A model generated the notes under the pieces. That model was not told the origin of the DNA, did no database searches, and saw only the letters and a program-made list of their open reading frames with translations. From Phycomyces nitens (taxonomy: Eukaryota; Mucoromycota; Mucoromycetes; Mucorales; Phycomycetaceae): a stretch of 64,000 nt of DNA. A program made the translations under genes and the position numbers. Positions within the stretch are counted from its first letter, which is position 1. Each line of letters opens with the position of its first letter. The stretch covers positions 7,130,001 to 7,194,000 of the forward strand of contig JAHRBC010000003.1 in the NCBI GenBank assembly GCA_022702545.1, read 5' to 3'. Shown here in pieces: positions 1 to 10,129 of the stretch.

Positions 1-173
1 TCCCAATTCAAACATTTATACTTCTTGTAATTGTACCTCTTTAATACGACCAAAATATACACAAAAATCATTAGATATAATTAGAGAATTTTTATATTGC
101 TAAAAGAAGAAGACGAAGAAGACGAAGGAGAAGAAAGGATAAGTAGGTAAGGATTGCTTTTGTGAGGGTTTAT

Positions 174-1770
174 CTAGAATTGAGTAAGATAAAAGTAAAT
201 AATGGCAACCAGGCACACAATCACAGGAAGCAGGGAGGTCTGGGATTTGACGACTGCCTTTTGAGTCTTTGTGTTGTTGACTATCCATTGTTCGATCTAG
301 AGACAAAGGTCAGTCAGTCAGTAGGTTTGGTTTGGTTTGATGAATTGCTATTTTACCTTTCCAAGTGCCATTGAGATTTCGAGGAAGTTTGGGTCTGTGG
401 GATCATTCTTTTGGGAAATCACCTTGAGATACTCTCTAAAGATCTCAATCACATTGTCCATGTCTGTGCTTGCTTGTATCAGTCTAATAGCCTCTCCTTT
501 ACGGATCTTGATGTTGGTATGGTAAATGTCGAGGTTGTTAAAGACAAGGGCCAAGGTGGCAATTGCCATGACCTGGGGAATAGCACAAAAGTTGAATACA
601 GACTGGTTTCGCAGGTTGGCCAGATAGCTCAGGACATCTGGAACGAGGTTGAGCACATTGAGGACCATTGCACTCAAGCAGGAGCGCGCCTGGGGGAGAA
701 AAGTATTAATATATATATATAAAGACACGAGAATTGAGTACTATTTACTTTTTCAGCGTTTGAAGCAAGCACAAGGTCCTTGAATTCAGTGACATAGTTT
801 CCCCAAATCTCCTTTGGCCAGAACTGGCGTCCATCGTCAAGGTCTTCGCGATAGTCACGAATGATGTTTGTCTTTTGGAGAAAGACGCCCATGTTGTTGG
901 CCTTGACCTTGTCCAGGGTAACTGACTGGTCTTCCAAGCCAGACTCAGCAAACAGATCAGACAGACCGTATCCAACCAGACCAGCCACATAGTGACAATA
1001 GAGATCAAAGTCCTTTATGGTGGCTACAGATGTATTCTCACGATGTTCACCTGCCGCATAATCTGCCATACCATTACCCATCTTTTGAGTGATATCCGCA
1101 ATCACTCTCTGGAAACCTGGCTTGAGGCGAAGGAACTCGTTGATGACAATGTCAAATTCGACTAGCAACTGACGATCCTTTTCATTTGGACCATCTTGAT
1201 CATCATAATGAGTACACAGAAACAGAAACAGACGCAGAAACAGAAAAAGATTTTCTGACATGTATAAAACCCTTACTCTCATTAAAGTTCCATCCACTCT
1301 GAAAGATAATCTTGTCAAAGGACCTGAGGAGGGTCAGTTTTCTGTCAAGGTCAAGGCTCATGTCATCCTCGATCGTGTCCAGTCCTCTCAAGACAAGGTA
1401 GAAGATGCAAATCTTTTGTCAAACAAGGCTCTTTATATTATTATTTGCCATGCTTGGTTTCCATGATATAATATACTTACAGCATCTCTCAATTCATCAT
1501 CGAGTTCTTGAATCACGGCCGCAAAACTTCTAGAGGTCTAGAAAGGGGGTGGTGGTGGCGGTGGTGTCAGGTTTGATACTCAAGGGCTCCAAGGATATCC
1601 CCAGTGTTTGGACTTACCATGTCAAGGAACTGATAGCATTGTTTCTTTTGTTCGTCTTTGGCCATTGTGCTTTTGTGGTTCAACTTGTTCTTTGATTCCG
1701 CCGAGAACTTGTAGGTCAAAAGAGCCTTTAACTCTGCGGGATGTCCCAGGGATTTCAAAAAGACATTCAT
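174..1770 (-). CDS. ERG9: Squalene synthase (farnesyl-diphosphate farnesyltransferase)
   Basis: Joins two farnesyl diphosphates into squalene, the first committed step of ergosterol synthesis, at the ER membrane. Six exons fit (minus strand): 1618-1770, 1481-1537, 1277-1412, 749-1194, 357-689, 174-296, giving about 415 aa, the usual family length. Seen: TSRSFAAVI near residue 52, the first Asp-rich motif DTIED (about 82-86), the second DYRED (about 229-233), FLQKTNIIRD, and FCAIPQVMAIATLALVFNN, all family signatures. The last exon encodes a hydrophobic tail (SLLPVIVCLVAIIYFYLTQF) that fits the C-terminal membrane anchor. The start is the first ATG in frame (1770); a TTG lies three codons upstream. 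All introns are GT-AG. The flanking 66-aa gene is divergently oriented. Confidence 0.95.
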
Positions 1771-2288
1771 GCTGTGCAAAAGAGGCTGATGATGATGATG
1801 ATGATGATGATTTTTTTTGTTATTGTTGTTATTGCCCTTTATTTTTTGAAAGGGAAAAAAACAAAAACAAAATCAGTGTTCTGGGTGGGTTATATTCAGT
1901 GGTACTAATTTATTAAAAGGGCGCAAGAAATACAAGAAACATGAAAAGGGAGAAGAACAAGGCTTTATATTCACCAAAGATCCTCATAGGAACAATGGTA
2001 CTAGATGAGCACTCCTTTGGAATCCAGAAAAAAATAAGGGGGGAGTGAGGGGATCAGGGCCACTATCTGGACATTTGGGCATTTGGACATTGGGGCTTAG
2101 TGTTATTGTCTTCTAATGCATGTAGGGTGGAATTCCAAAGCCAAAATATATGTAGTGATTCTCACGACCATTTTGCGCCATTCTTTTCAACCAGAATTTA
2201 CACTTTTGAACATAAGCTTCACAAAAACACATGTCAAGATAAGAAATATGCCCCCTGAATTATTCTTATTCTCGTTAATCTTGTAACT
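1771..2288. other. Divergent intergenic region between ERG9 and the 66-aa gene
   Basis: Holds a (GAT)n run at about 1785-1811, a T-rich block and a purine-rich stretch. It lies between two divergent genes, so it should carry both promoters. No RNA gene or long ORF is supported. Confidence 0.5.
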
Positions 2289-2591
2289 ATGGTTGATCGA
2301 TACTTGACAGCAACATATCCTAGAATCCAAAAGGGTAATAAAGCATTTGACGCGTACAAGCAAGTGATTGCAGAGGGTCTGCGAGGACTGCCGGGCTGTA
2401 TAATTAATTGTTTGTAACCCCCACCAGAGAGACTTGCACAATCAATGATTATTTCTTTCTTTCTTTTTGTCTTTATAAATTTCCTTTTTATCATGGCAGC
2501 AAAGTATCCAAAAAAATATTTGGTATTGGTGCAACTTGGTCCTCTTGGCACCGAGGTCGTCAAGGATGCCAAGATCAAGAAAGTTAAATAG
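2289..2591 (+). CDS. Unrecognised 66-aa basic protein, two exons
   Basis: Exons 2289-2397 and 2500-2591 join in phase (109 + 92 nt) to a 66-residue product that starts MVDRYLTATYPRIQKGNKAF and ends VVKDAKIKKVK. The intron (102 nt) has donor CT|GTATAA and acceptor GGCAG|CAAAG. The frame upstream of the ATG is closed by TGA. The protein is Lys/Tyr-rich, has no clear membrane segment and no signal peptide. The sequence looks like real coding (KYPKKYLVLVQLGPLG), whereas the antisense reading frame contains microsatellite-coded peptide. I do not recognise the family; a small mitochondrial or ribosome-associated protein is possible but is only a guess. Confidence 0.55.
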
Positions 2592-3108
2592 CAATATATC
2601 CAATACACGGGGATTCTCTCTCTCTTTATATATATATATATTTTAGCCCCAATCAAGTCTGCTACTGTTAATTGATATTATTAGATCCATGATAATAAAA
2701 TCATGGCTATTTTGAATCTTTACCCCACACACACATATATATATATTATATATATATATATATATATATTACTCTGGGATCTGACGATAATTTATATTTG
2801 GCCATCATACTTTATGGGGACTGGACTGAATGAACGAATGAATGAACGAATGAACGAATGAATGAGTGATAGATCCGGGTAATGTGCATTAGACTATACA
2901 GATCTTGTCTAGACTAGATTAAGAATAGAGAGCTGCTTTGAATAAAATAATAAAATAATTTATACATGTATATAAAATAAATAAATAATTGTATTCGACG
3001 TCATTGACTTTGCTAAAGTCACACAATCTCTTTATCTCTTGTCCTTTCTTGATTTAAGTACTCGATTTCTTTATTTGTTTGATTCTTCCTTCTCTTCCTC
3101 TTTCTTTT
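2592..3108. other. Intergenic, TA tracts and a GAATGAAC-type tandem repeat
   Basis: Contains (TA)n at about 2735-2770 and a short tandem array of GAAT/GAAC units at about 2828-2868. A TATAAAAT box-like string at 2971-2978 lies about 130 nt before the next ATG. No gene is seen. Confidence 0.5.
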
Positions 3109-3528
3109 ATGGCTCGATTTGTGTCCTTGTTGATTGTCTTGATGGTTTTGCCTCTGATGGCCTATGCTTCCATGCCATCTCTTGCCACGGTAAAGACTTG
3201 CTTCTCCAAACAAGAAACCCTCCAGAGGCTAATGTGAATATAGACAACCAACAACACAATCACAAAGACTCCACTCGAAAGACCATCAGTTACACTCTAT
3301 GCCATGATGGACTACTATAATCCAGTAAAACCAAGCCTGACGACCAACCAGACCCTCAGTCGATTCTTTCTACTCCAGACAGCTCTCTCGTCCCTCTATT
3401 TACACCAACCATCTAAGAATTCATTTCACATTAGTCCTGCGCCTGATCGAACAACCAACGAGCCTTCGACATCAGGGCCAGTATTTGCGCTAATGATTGT
3501 CCTGATACTCAGTGCAATTCTGTTCTGA
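3109..3528 (+). CDS. Small secreted, putatively GPI-anchored Ser/Thr-rich protein
   Basis: Exons 3109-3189 and 3244-3528 join in phase 0 across a 54-nt intron (GTAAAG...GCTAATG...TATAG), giving 121 aa. The N-terminus MARFVSLLIVLMVLPLMAYA is a textbook signal peptide. The middle is rich in Thr, Ser, Asn and Pro, with sequons NNT and NQT. The C-terminus ends in a hydrophobic run (PVFALMIVLILSAILF) preceded by small residues (STSG). Signal peptide plus C-terminal hydrophobic tail is the usual layout of fungal GPI-anchored wall or membrane proteins. No catalytic domain is visible. A type I single-pass protein is the alternative. I recognise no family. Confidence 0.6.
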
Positions 3529-6500
3529 TACCCTTTTTTCTTTCTTTTTTTTACATACCTACCTATTCTACCAAAGAAGACTGCATTTCTTGTATATTAT
3601 AATATTTCATTCTCCCATAGACATTAAAAATCTTCTTTTTAATTCGCGTTTTTATATGCTCAATAATCACAATCTCTTTATTTTTGACAGCCTTTTTTTT
3701 TTAAAAAAAAAGTGTCCAGTAATAATAATAATAATAATGCAATGTTGATAATATTTGGTATCGTGGTTGATGCCAAAATATCCAAGTATCTGTATCTATA
3801 TCTATATATTCTACATTCTATATTTACATTTGCTCAGCAATACTTTACCTGTCATGGAAAGTAATACCACTACCGTGAAATGGTCTTGCTTGTGACATGT
3901 TCCCTCTCACCAACATCGATGATTCAATCGATCTGTTTCTCTGGAAATCGGGAATAAGATTGGCTTTCCGCCCTTGAGGAAATAGAAAGAAGAAGAAGAA
4001 AAGACATTCATTATAAGAATTCAAAAAAGTATCTTTTGGATATAAAAGAATTAACTTCTTGTAAGATTCCCATTAAAAGTGATACCTTGCACTTGGCACC
4101 TGTTATCCCGGTTTGCCGCTGGTATCTCTCTCTCTCTCTCTCTCTTTGTGCTAAACTTCCCATTGGCCAATGTTTAGGCTTTGTCAAACTGAGCCTTTAA
4201 ATCCCATTTTGGACAAAACATAATACATGCCACTCACTCTCACACCAAATAAAAAAACAAGGTCTTATAATAAATATGCCCCAAGGCTTAGTCCGAGAGA
4301 CAACTCATCATCGTGGCTTATTGTTCTATACCACAGATATATATATATATATTTATATATATATGGTCCTATGATGAGAAATAGACTGTGGCGTTGCAAC
4401 AGAAAAGTGTTCTAAATACGGGATATTTTCCATTACAATAATCGTGTTTTATCAATCTTTGATCATCTTACTGTCAATCTTAATATCTACGCCACTAACC
4501 ACTCAATGGGCTCAGGACACCATGGTTACTGTGCTTTATCCAGGCACATTAATAAACCTCTTTCTGGCTACTTAGCAATAATAACAATAATAATAATATT
4601 AATAATTCATCTATTACTTTAAACACTTATTGTGACCCATCTCACTGGACCGGAATTCACATGCCGTGCAGATATGTATTTTGGCTAATCCTAAATGGCG
4701 GTTAGGCGGTATTTTTTAGCCGAACAAACCTTTTTAATCCATGGTCCATCACAGTAAAAGATGACCAAAGAGGGCACAAGTCATGGTCCTTGCCCGGGTA
4801 TCTATTCTCTTTTAAAGCCGCAAAAGTCTGAATGCCGCCAAGACCTCAGATCACCAGTATATAATTTCCATTTGGGTGGGTTGCTTTTATTCATCTGCAC
4901 ATTTGAGAGGGGGGATGGGGGGGCTTATTTGTACATGTTTCCCAGATATGCTTGTGTACAGTACACAAGATGGTCCGGATCGGCCCGATGCCTTGTTCGA
5001 CAGTAGTTTATTGATATTTGGGAAAAATATATTAGCCAACCAATTTACATAATTCCTTTTTTAACGCATCTTGTAGACATGTTTTTACGCTTTGTAAAGT
5101 CTAATTGTCCTTTGCCTGTGCAGTGCCTAGTTAAAAATGTTAAACTGGCGTATGTGTTTGTCTGCTCCGAAGGTTTCTGCACATGATGTAAGCTAGTCTG
5201 CAGCACAAAAGGCACCCGCATCAATAGTGTGAACTGACGTGTGGATTCCAACATGGAATCAATGTATTTCTCTGGATTGGACAGAAAGAAGTTTATTGGC
5301 ATTCTAGGCCAGATTTAAGAATGCTGTGGCTAGTCAGTCTATATATCTTTAAAATGGGGTGATTGATAGACACAGTTCCAAAGGCTATTAATAATGTTTC
5401 TATTACGATTGGGATACTGTAATGTGGAAAGAACTGAATCCCAGGCAAATAACCAATAGTATCCTTCTTTTTTTTTTTATTAAAGCCTAATATTTATATA
5501 AAATGTCAACCTGCAACCAATACTATCTGGATCCTCGTTTTATCTCTCTATCCATAAATCCTGGTAAGACTTTAATTGCACTAGAGAATCGAAAATGATA
5601 CGGAAATCCAGCCTTCATCAAGGTTTGGATCCCTTGAAAATCATTTATCCTACATGAATCCGCCTTTATGATCATTTGAGGACAAGAGAACATGTAAAGC
5701 TCAACACTTTAAGAACCAAAAAAAAATTGATTCTCCCCTGTTCCGATTGTATGGATCAAGGCAACCACAAATTAATTTACACAACATCTTTGATGTTGAG
5801 TACACCGTCTGTATTAAAGAAGAAAAACACAATTCTCCTGGAAAGGTGGCAAATATTGTGCAATTAGAAAAACACACACACACAAATGGAATACAACAAA
5901 CTTGAACAGTGATAGATTCAAGATGCATACTAGAGAACTACTATTCTGGTGTCCTAGCACTTTCTTGGTCTCCAAGGACAAATACCATACCAAATACTTG
6001 TTGCCTTGGACCGTATTTCTATCAAACCTACAATTGGTTGGATAGCAACATATTGCATAGCAACATAGTGCATAGCACATAGTCGTCTGGTAGACCTCTA
6101 GAGCTAGTCAGTTGGATAGCAACAAGTATGTGGTTTTGCATACCATGGTCGATGTGATAAAGTACACAATCAAAGGGGGCGAAAGAGGGAGTAACAGGTT
6201 GAGGCGCCTTGTTTCTCCTTGATAGCGCATCATGCCCATATATCATCGTTTTATCTCTCTCTCTTTCTCTCTCTTTCTCTCTCTCTTTATTTCGTGGAAT
6301 TTTGATTGGTGTTTTATCTAAACTTTCAGGCACAGTAAAATAGCCAATTAGAGAATCATACTTTTGTACACGCATATATATTATTATATCAAATGATATC
6401 AATCATATTGTATCAGAAACAAATAAAGCCACCCTTGACCGAAAAAAAAGGTCCAGGGGTCCTTGAAAGATGCTGTAGAGGTATGCAGAGAACTTTAAGG

Positions 6501-6957
6501 CGTACGTAAAGAGGAGTATGTTTTCTAAAGACAAGGCTTATAAACCCAATAAAATAAAAAATAAAAAACAAGGTTGCAAAGGAGATCAGGGAACATAAAG
6601 CTCTGCAGACAAGGAAAATCAGTTATTTTTTTTTTTCTTATTTGTAGGAGTACCCTGTAGAGCTCTATACTATTATATGCTCGCTGGACCGATTGCTGGA
6701 CTCTGCTTTTATATATATATATATATATATACGTGGTATATTCTTATGGCTCCTGGCTTACTGAAAAGTATGCAGGTATCCCTGGTAACAACCAAGGTTC
6801 CTCTCGGAGCATTTGATATACATACATATATATAAAAATATATATTTAAGAATTCAAGAGGAACAAGTATACAATCAGAAATCATATAAATACACAAGTA
6901 TTATGATTTTGTCAAGGGCATCTCAAACAGTTCAATTCTTTTTCCACTTGTCTTGCA
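3529..6957. other. 3.4-kb region without a supported gene
   Basis: AT-rich sequence with (CT)n at about 4127-4145 and 6253-6290, (AC)n near 5870, (TA)n near 4338-4365 and 6711-6731, and short repeats of GGATAGCAACA near 6040-6125. The ORFs here (up to 124 codons) have low-complexity or non-protein-like content and no splice-consistent continuation. I see no gene. Confidence 0.45.
6885..6892 (+). promoter_or_regulatory. TATA-like element upstream of the repeat precursor
   Basis: TATAAATA lies 66 nt before the ATG at 6958, followed by a pyrimidine-rich stretch (CAATTCTTTTTCCACTTGTC). This resembles a core promoter with a pyrimidine-rich initiator. It is predicted from position and sequence only. 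Confidence 0.35.
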
Positions 6958-7998
6958 ATGCAAATATTCTGTCTAGTGGCTGCCCTTGTCTTTTTGATAG
7001 CAATCACCGTCCAGGCTGCTCCTCTCCCAGGCAAAGCACACGGTGACCTTGTCGAGAAGCGTTCTGGTGTGACTGTCAACTCTTCCCCGAGTATCCACCA
7101 AGAGTTTACTTCCACAGATGCCTCTACTAGACCAGCCAAGGAAGAGGCCCCGAAGACTCATGCAAAGCGGTCTGGTGTCACAATCAACTCTTCTCCAAAG
7201 ATCGATGAAAAGTTCACTTCTATTGATTCGTCTACCCGAACTGCCAAAGACAATGCAGCCAGTGGTCATGCAAAACGTTCTGGGATTACCATAAATTCAT
7301 CTCCCAGTATCCATGACGAGTTTACCTCGACTGATGCATCCACCAGACCTGCCAAGGAAGATGCACCTAATCCGCATGCCAAGCGGTCCGGAGTCACTGT
7401 CAACTCTTCGCCTACCATAGATGAAAAGTTCACATCCGTCGATTCCTCGACCAGGACTCCCGCAAAGAATGGTAAGACTCAAAGTGCCAAACCTGCCAGC
7501 GTAAACATATACACTGGTCCAACCATCCAGCAAGAATTTATCACAACTGACGTCTCTCCTTATGATCCTCAAGACAACGAACCAAGATCCAATTATCCAT
7601 CCTCTAGAAACCCTGCCCCAGATGCCCGTAGTCTAGTTTCACGGGCAGACCAAGCTCCCCCTCCCACTCCTCGTGTCCCTGGTATCCCTAAGATCCCAGA
7701 TATTCCTGATGCTTCTAACCCCAAGCCCCCCAAGGTCCCCGATGTCCCCGATGTCCCCGATGTCCCCAAAGTCCCCGATGTTCCCAAGGTCTCCTATGTC
7801 ACCGATGGCAACGATGGCAACGATGGCAACGATCTCTCCGATCTCCCCGATGTCAGCGATATCACCGACGGCAACGATGGCAACGATGGCAACGATATTC
7901 TCGATAACATCGATGTCGACGCTGTCGACAATGTCGCCAAGGTCCCCACCACTCACTCTTCCACCCCTGCAACCTTTGGTGATGCCCAAGTTATCTAG
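6958..7998 (+). CDS. Secreted repeat protein with Lys-Arg sites (Kex2-processed peptide precursor candidate)
   Basis: One uninterrupted frame of 346 aa. Residues 1-20 (MQIFCLVAALVFLIAITVQA) are a signal peptide. Lys-Arg pairs lie at 34-35, 70-71, 106-107 and 142-143, exactly 36 residues apart, and each is followed by SG[VI]T[VI]NSSP. Repeats 1 and 3 share SIH(Q/D)EFTSTDASTRPAKE; repeats 2 and 4 share IDEKFTS(I/V)DSSTRT, so the order is ABAB. A fifth, decayed copy starts near residue 181 (SVNIYTGPTIQQEF) and lacks the dibasic site. Every full copy carries an NSS sequon. The C-terminal part (about 225-346) is Pro-rich, then acidic, with VPD and DGND runs. Known biology: Kex2 cuts after KR in the Golgi, as in alpha-factor-like precursors. 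Inference: this yields several related secreted peptides of about 34 residues. A non-cleaved wall protein is the alternative. Confidence 0.75.
   Translation: MQIFCLVAALVFLIAITVQAAPLPGKAHGDLVEKRSGVTVNSSPSIHQEFTSTDASTRPAKEEAPKTHAKRSGVTINSSPKIDEKFTSIDSSTRTAKDNAASGHAKRSGITINSSPSIHDEFTSTDASTRPAKEDAPNPHAKRSGVTVNSSPTIDEKFTSVDSSTRTPAKNGKTQSAKPASVNIYTGPTIQQEFITTDVSPYDPQDNEPRSNYPSSRNPAPDARSLVSRADQAPPPTPRVPGIPKIPDIPDASNPKPPKVPDVPDVPDVPKVPDVPKVSYVTDGNDGNDGNDLSDLPDVSDITDGNDGNDGNDILDNIDVDAVDNVAKVPTTHSSTPATFGDAQVI
7063..7494 (+). repeat. Four tandem 108-bp coding repeats (ABAB)
   Basis: Units start at 7063, 7171, 7279 and 7387, each 108 bp and in frame. Copies 1/3 and 2/4 are most alike, implying duplication of a 216-bp AB pair. 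Copies of the same type differ at many third positions (for example GTG ACT GTC AAC against ATT ACC ATA AAT) while the peptide is largely kept. Confidence 0.8.
7737..7900 (+). repeat. 9-bp coding minisatellites (VPD and GND units)
   Basis: GATGTCCCC-type units at about 7737-7790 encode PDV repeats. GATGGCAAC units, in blocks of three at about 7804-7830 and 7868-7895, encode DGN repeats. They form the acidic low-complexity tail of the precursor and can change length by slippage without breaking the frame. Confidence 0.75.
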
Positions 7999-8450
7999 AG
8001 CTATCAAGGACACTCGCAAGAAGCACTTTAGTGGTGGTTTTTAATACTTTCTTTTTTTCAAAAAAAAGGAGATCTTGATCCAAATGTTTCGTAGTGTAAT
8101 ACAATGTAAAGAAGAAGAAGAAGAAAAGAAATGTAAAGACTTGTTCTTTACGTTTTTTATTTTTTTGTGAAAATGCCATCAAGATTTTTTTTTTGTCTTG
8201 TAACATACAGTTGGCACTCTGTGTCAATCAAATGAATCAATAAACAAATAAACAGGGCTAAAATGTATTGTTTGGACTATTAAGCTATTTTGTACTTTTG
8301 TTGATAAAGATCCAAAGAAAAGAAGAAAAAAGGTTATCTTTATTGCTGCCATTATAAATGTAAAGAATATGTACACTTTATATATATATATATAATATAA
8401 TATATATATAAAGGAATGCCTAGTGGTAAAGAATGTCTAACGGGGGAGGG
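7999..8450. other. Convergent 3' intergenic region
   Basis: Lies between the stops of two convergent genes. Contains AATAAA-like strings near 8238-8250, a (GAA)n run near 8110 and (TA)n near 8385-8410. Likely 3' UTRs; no gene is seen. Confidence 0.5.
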
Positions 8451-10129
8451 CTACCATTCTTCGTCTCTAATGTCAGTCAGCACTATCGGGTCGCCCATGT
8501 CAGACGATACGCCAGACTTGACCAGACGGCTTGTAAACACTGTCCGTTCAACGCGTTCTTTACGCATCAATTGAGGTGGCAGACACGGGATGCTAAAGTA
8601 GTTTGGAGGTGAGGCCGAGGGTGGGGTTGCTAGGGCAGCCGTCAAAGGACCCCAGAGCTCGCTTGGAATGCCAGATTGGGCCGGTGGTTCACTCAGAGAA
8701 GGATCAAAGAATAAGGGTGCTTCCTTGGAGTTCTCATAGGAAACGACAGCCGTGAGGTCCGGAATGCGCAAGAGATGATCATGAGGCAAGTTTGCAATGC
8801 CAATCGGTACCACCAAATCTGCGGTGTGTGTTGACTTGAGAATCGAGCTTGGGTTTTCAAACTGGATCTGGAATACCAGATCATAGTAGACCCGAAGGTG
8901 TCTAGAGGCAAATGAAGGCGACACAAGACGAGTGGGTATCTGGAAATGTATAGGAACGCGTACTGAGCCATTGTTGCCAGGCACCGAGACGGTTGCCTGG
9001 AGGATTGTACGGACTGTAGAACGATGTGCGGTGCCCTTTTGGAGGAGGAGCTTTCCTTCGTGGTGTTTTCGAAGGCTAAAAGACACTCCGGTTACGACAA
9101 GATCACTCGGCAGACATTCGACGTCGACTGTCAATGAGACCGCCTCATCTGTATTATGTGGTGAGCAATTGATTAAAGACTAGACAACCCTTACCTGGAC
9201 AATAGACTTGCTTGGGGAACCATGCATTGACACGACCAGAAGCAGATCTCTTGTCCTTGTAGACAATGTCTGAGAACGTCCATTCTTCAGGGGGAGGTGC
9301 GCATAGAATTGGACGGTAGGGAAGGACATGGGGTTTGCTACGTAATCCTGGGTGAAAGGAGGGTGCATCGAGGTGAGCTGACCATATGTACCGAATGCTG
9401 AATCCAGAGGGATCGTCCGTTGAAGGAGGATAGTTTACGTTTGGAAACTAGATATCATATGATGCAATCAATACAACTGAAACCCACCCTGCCTTCCATA
9501 CCTTCATTGCAAACGGATAACGATGTTCTCCAGGCTCAATGACCTGCCATGGATTGAGTGAAAATGCTAGAGAACCAGACTTAGATCAAGGACTAGGCAC
9601 TCTTTTGCTTACCACTAGTTTCACTTCCCCAGACCTTGGAATCGAGTTCAAAGTAGGTGGTCGTCATTTGGTCAATGCGATCAACCTTGACATCCAATCC
9701 AGACTCCCGCACCTTGACTGTGGCTGTCTCTTCAGCTCGAAACTGGGGATGCTTAGCAAAAAGTTATTTGTGAGACAATGATTTTACCTTTATGCGTATC
9801 TGACTGGCATATATACGCGCCATGGTTATCAATACGACGTGGCCTGTAGGATAACGGTTATTTGGAGTCTACAGATATGCTAGCCTACCTCTCACTACTC
9901 TATTTGGCCGGATGATAAGTTGGTGGCCACCTTCAATCTCTATAGTCATCTCACTCGGCTTTATTTCCGAGGGGTTTGGTGTGGGTGGCATGGAGTGGTG
10001 TTTGGTTCGATTGGAAGAGTTTCCAGACACAATGTCTGTGATATGCTGGGATATCCTTCGAGAGGAATTTGAGCTAGAGGTAGAGTTATCTGAGGACGTC
10101 ATCAGGGTTGCAGAGGAAATAGTGTTCAT
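8451..10129 (-). CDS. Arrestin-domain trafficking adaptor (ART/ARRDC-like) with PPxY motif
   Basis: Six exons on the minus strand close in phase: 9889-10129, 9788-9843, 9613-9742, 9502-9566, 9195-9447, 8451-9148, giving 480 aa. After a Ser-rich N-terminus, VVRGHVVLITM and the strand-rich segment around FSLNPWQVIEPGEHRYPF fit an arrestin N-terminal domain. The last exon (TVDVECLPSDLVVTGVSFSL; VRVPIHFQIPTRL) fits the arrestin C-terminal domain. A PPNY at about 429-432 is a PPxY motif, the known docking site for Rsp5/Nedd4 WW domains. Fungal proteins of this design bring the ligase to plasma-membrane transporters for ubiquitination and endocytosis. No orthology to a single yeast ART can be assigned by eye. 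Confidence 0.8.

Noticed and set aside
2187..2656. Minus-strand ORFs of 84 and 140 codons
   Set aside because: They overlap the two-exon plus-strand gene, which has a proper ATG, splice sites and protein-like composition; the minus reading includes microsatellite-coded peptide (IYIYIK).
6973..8019. Antisense ORFs across the repeat precursor
   Set aside because: Open only because the sense repeats lack certain codons; Gly/Ile/Asp runs mirror the sense 9-bp repeats and there is no start or family signal.
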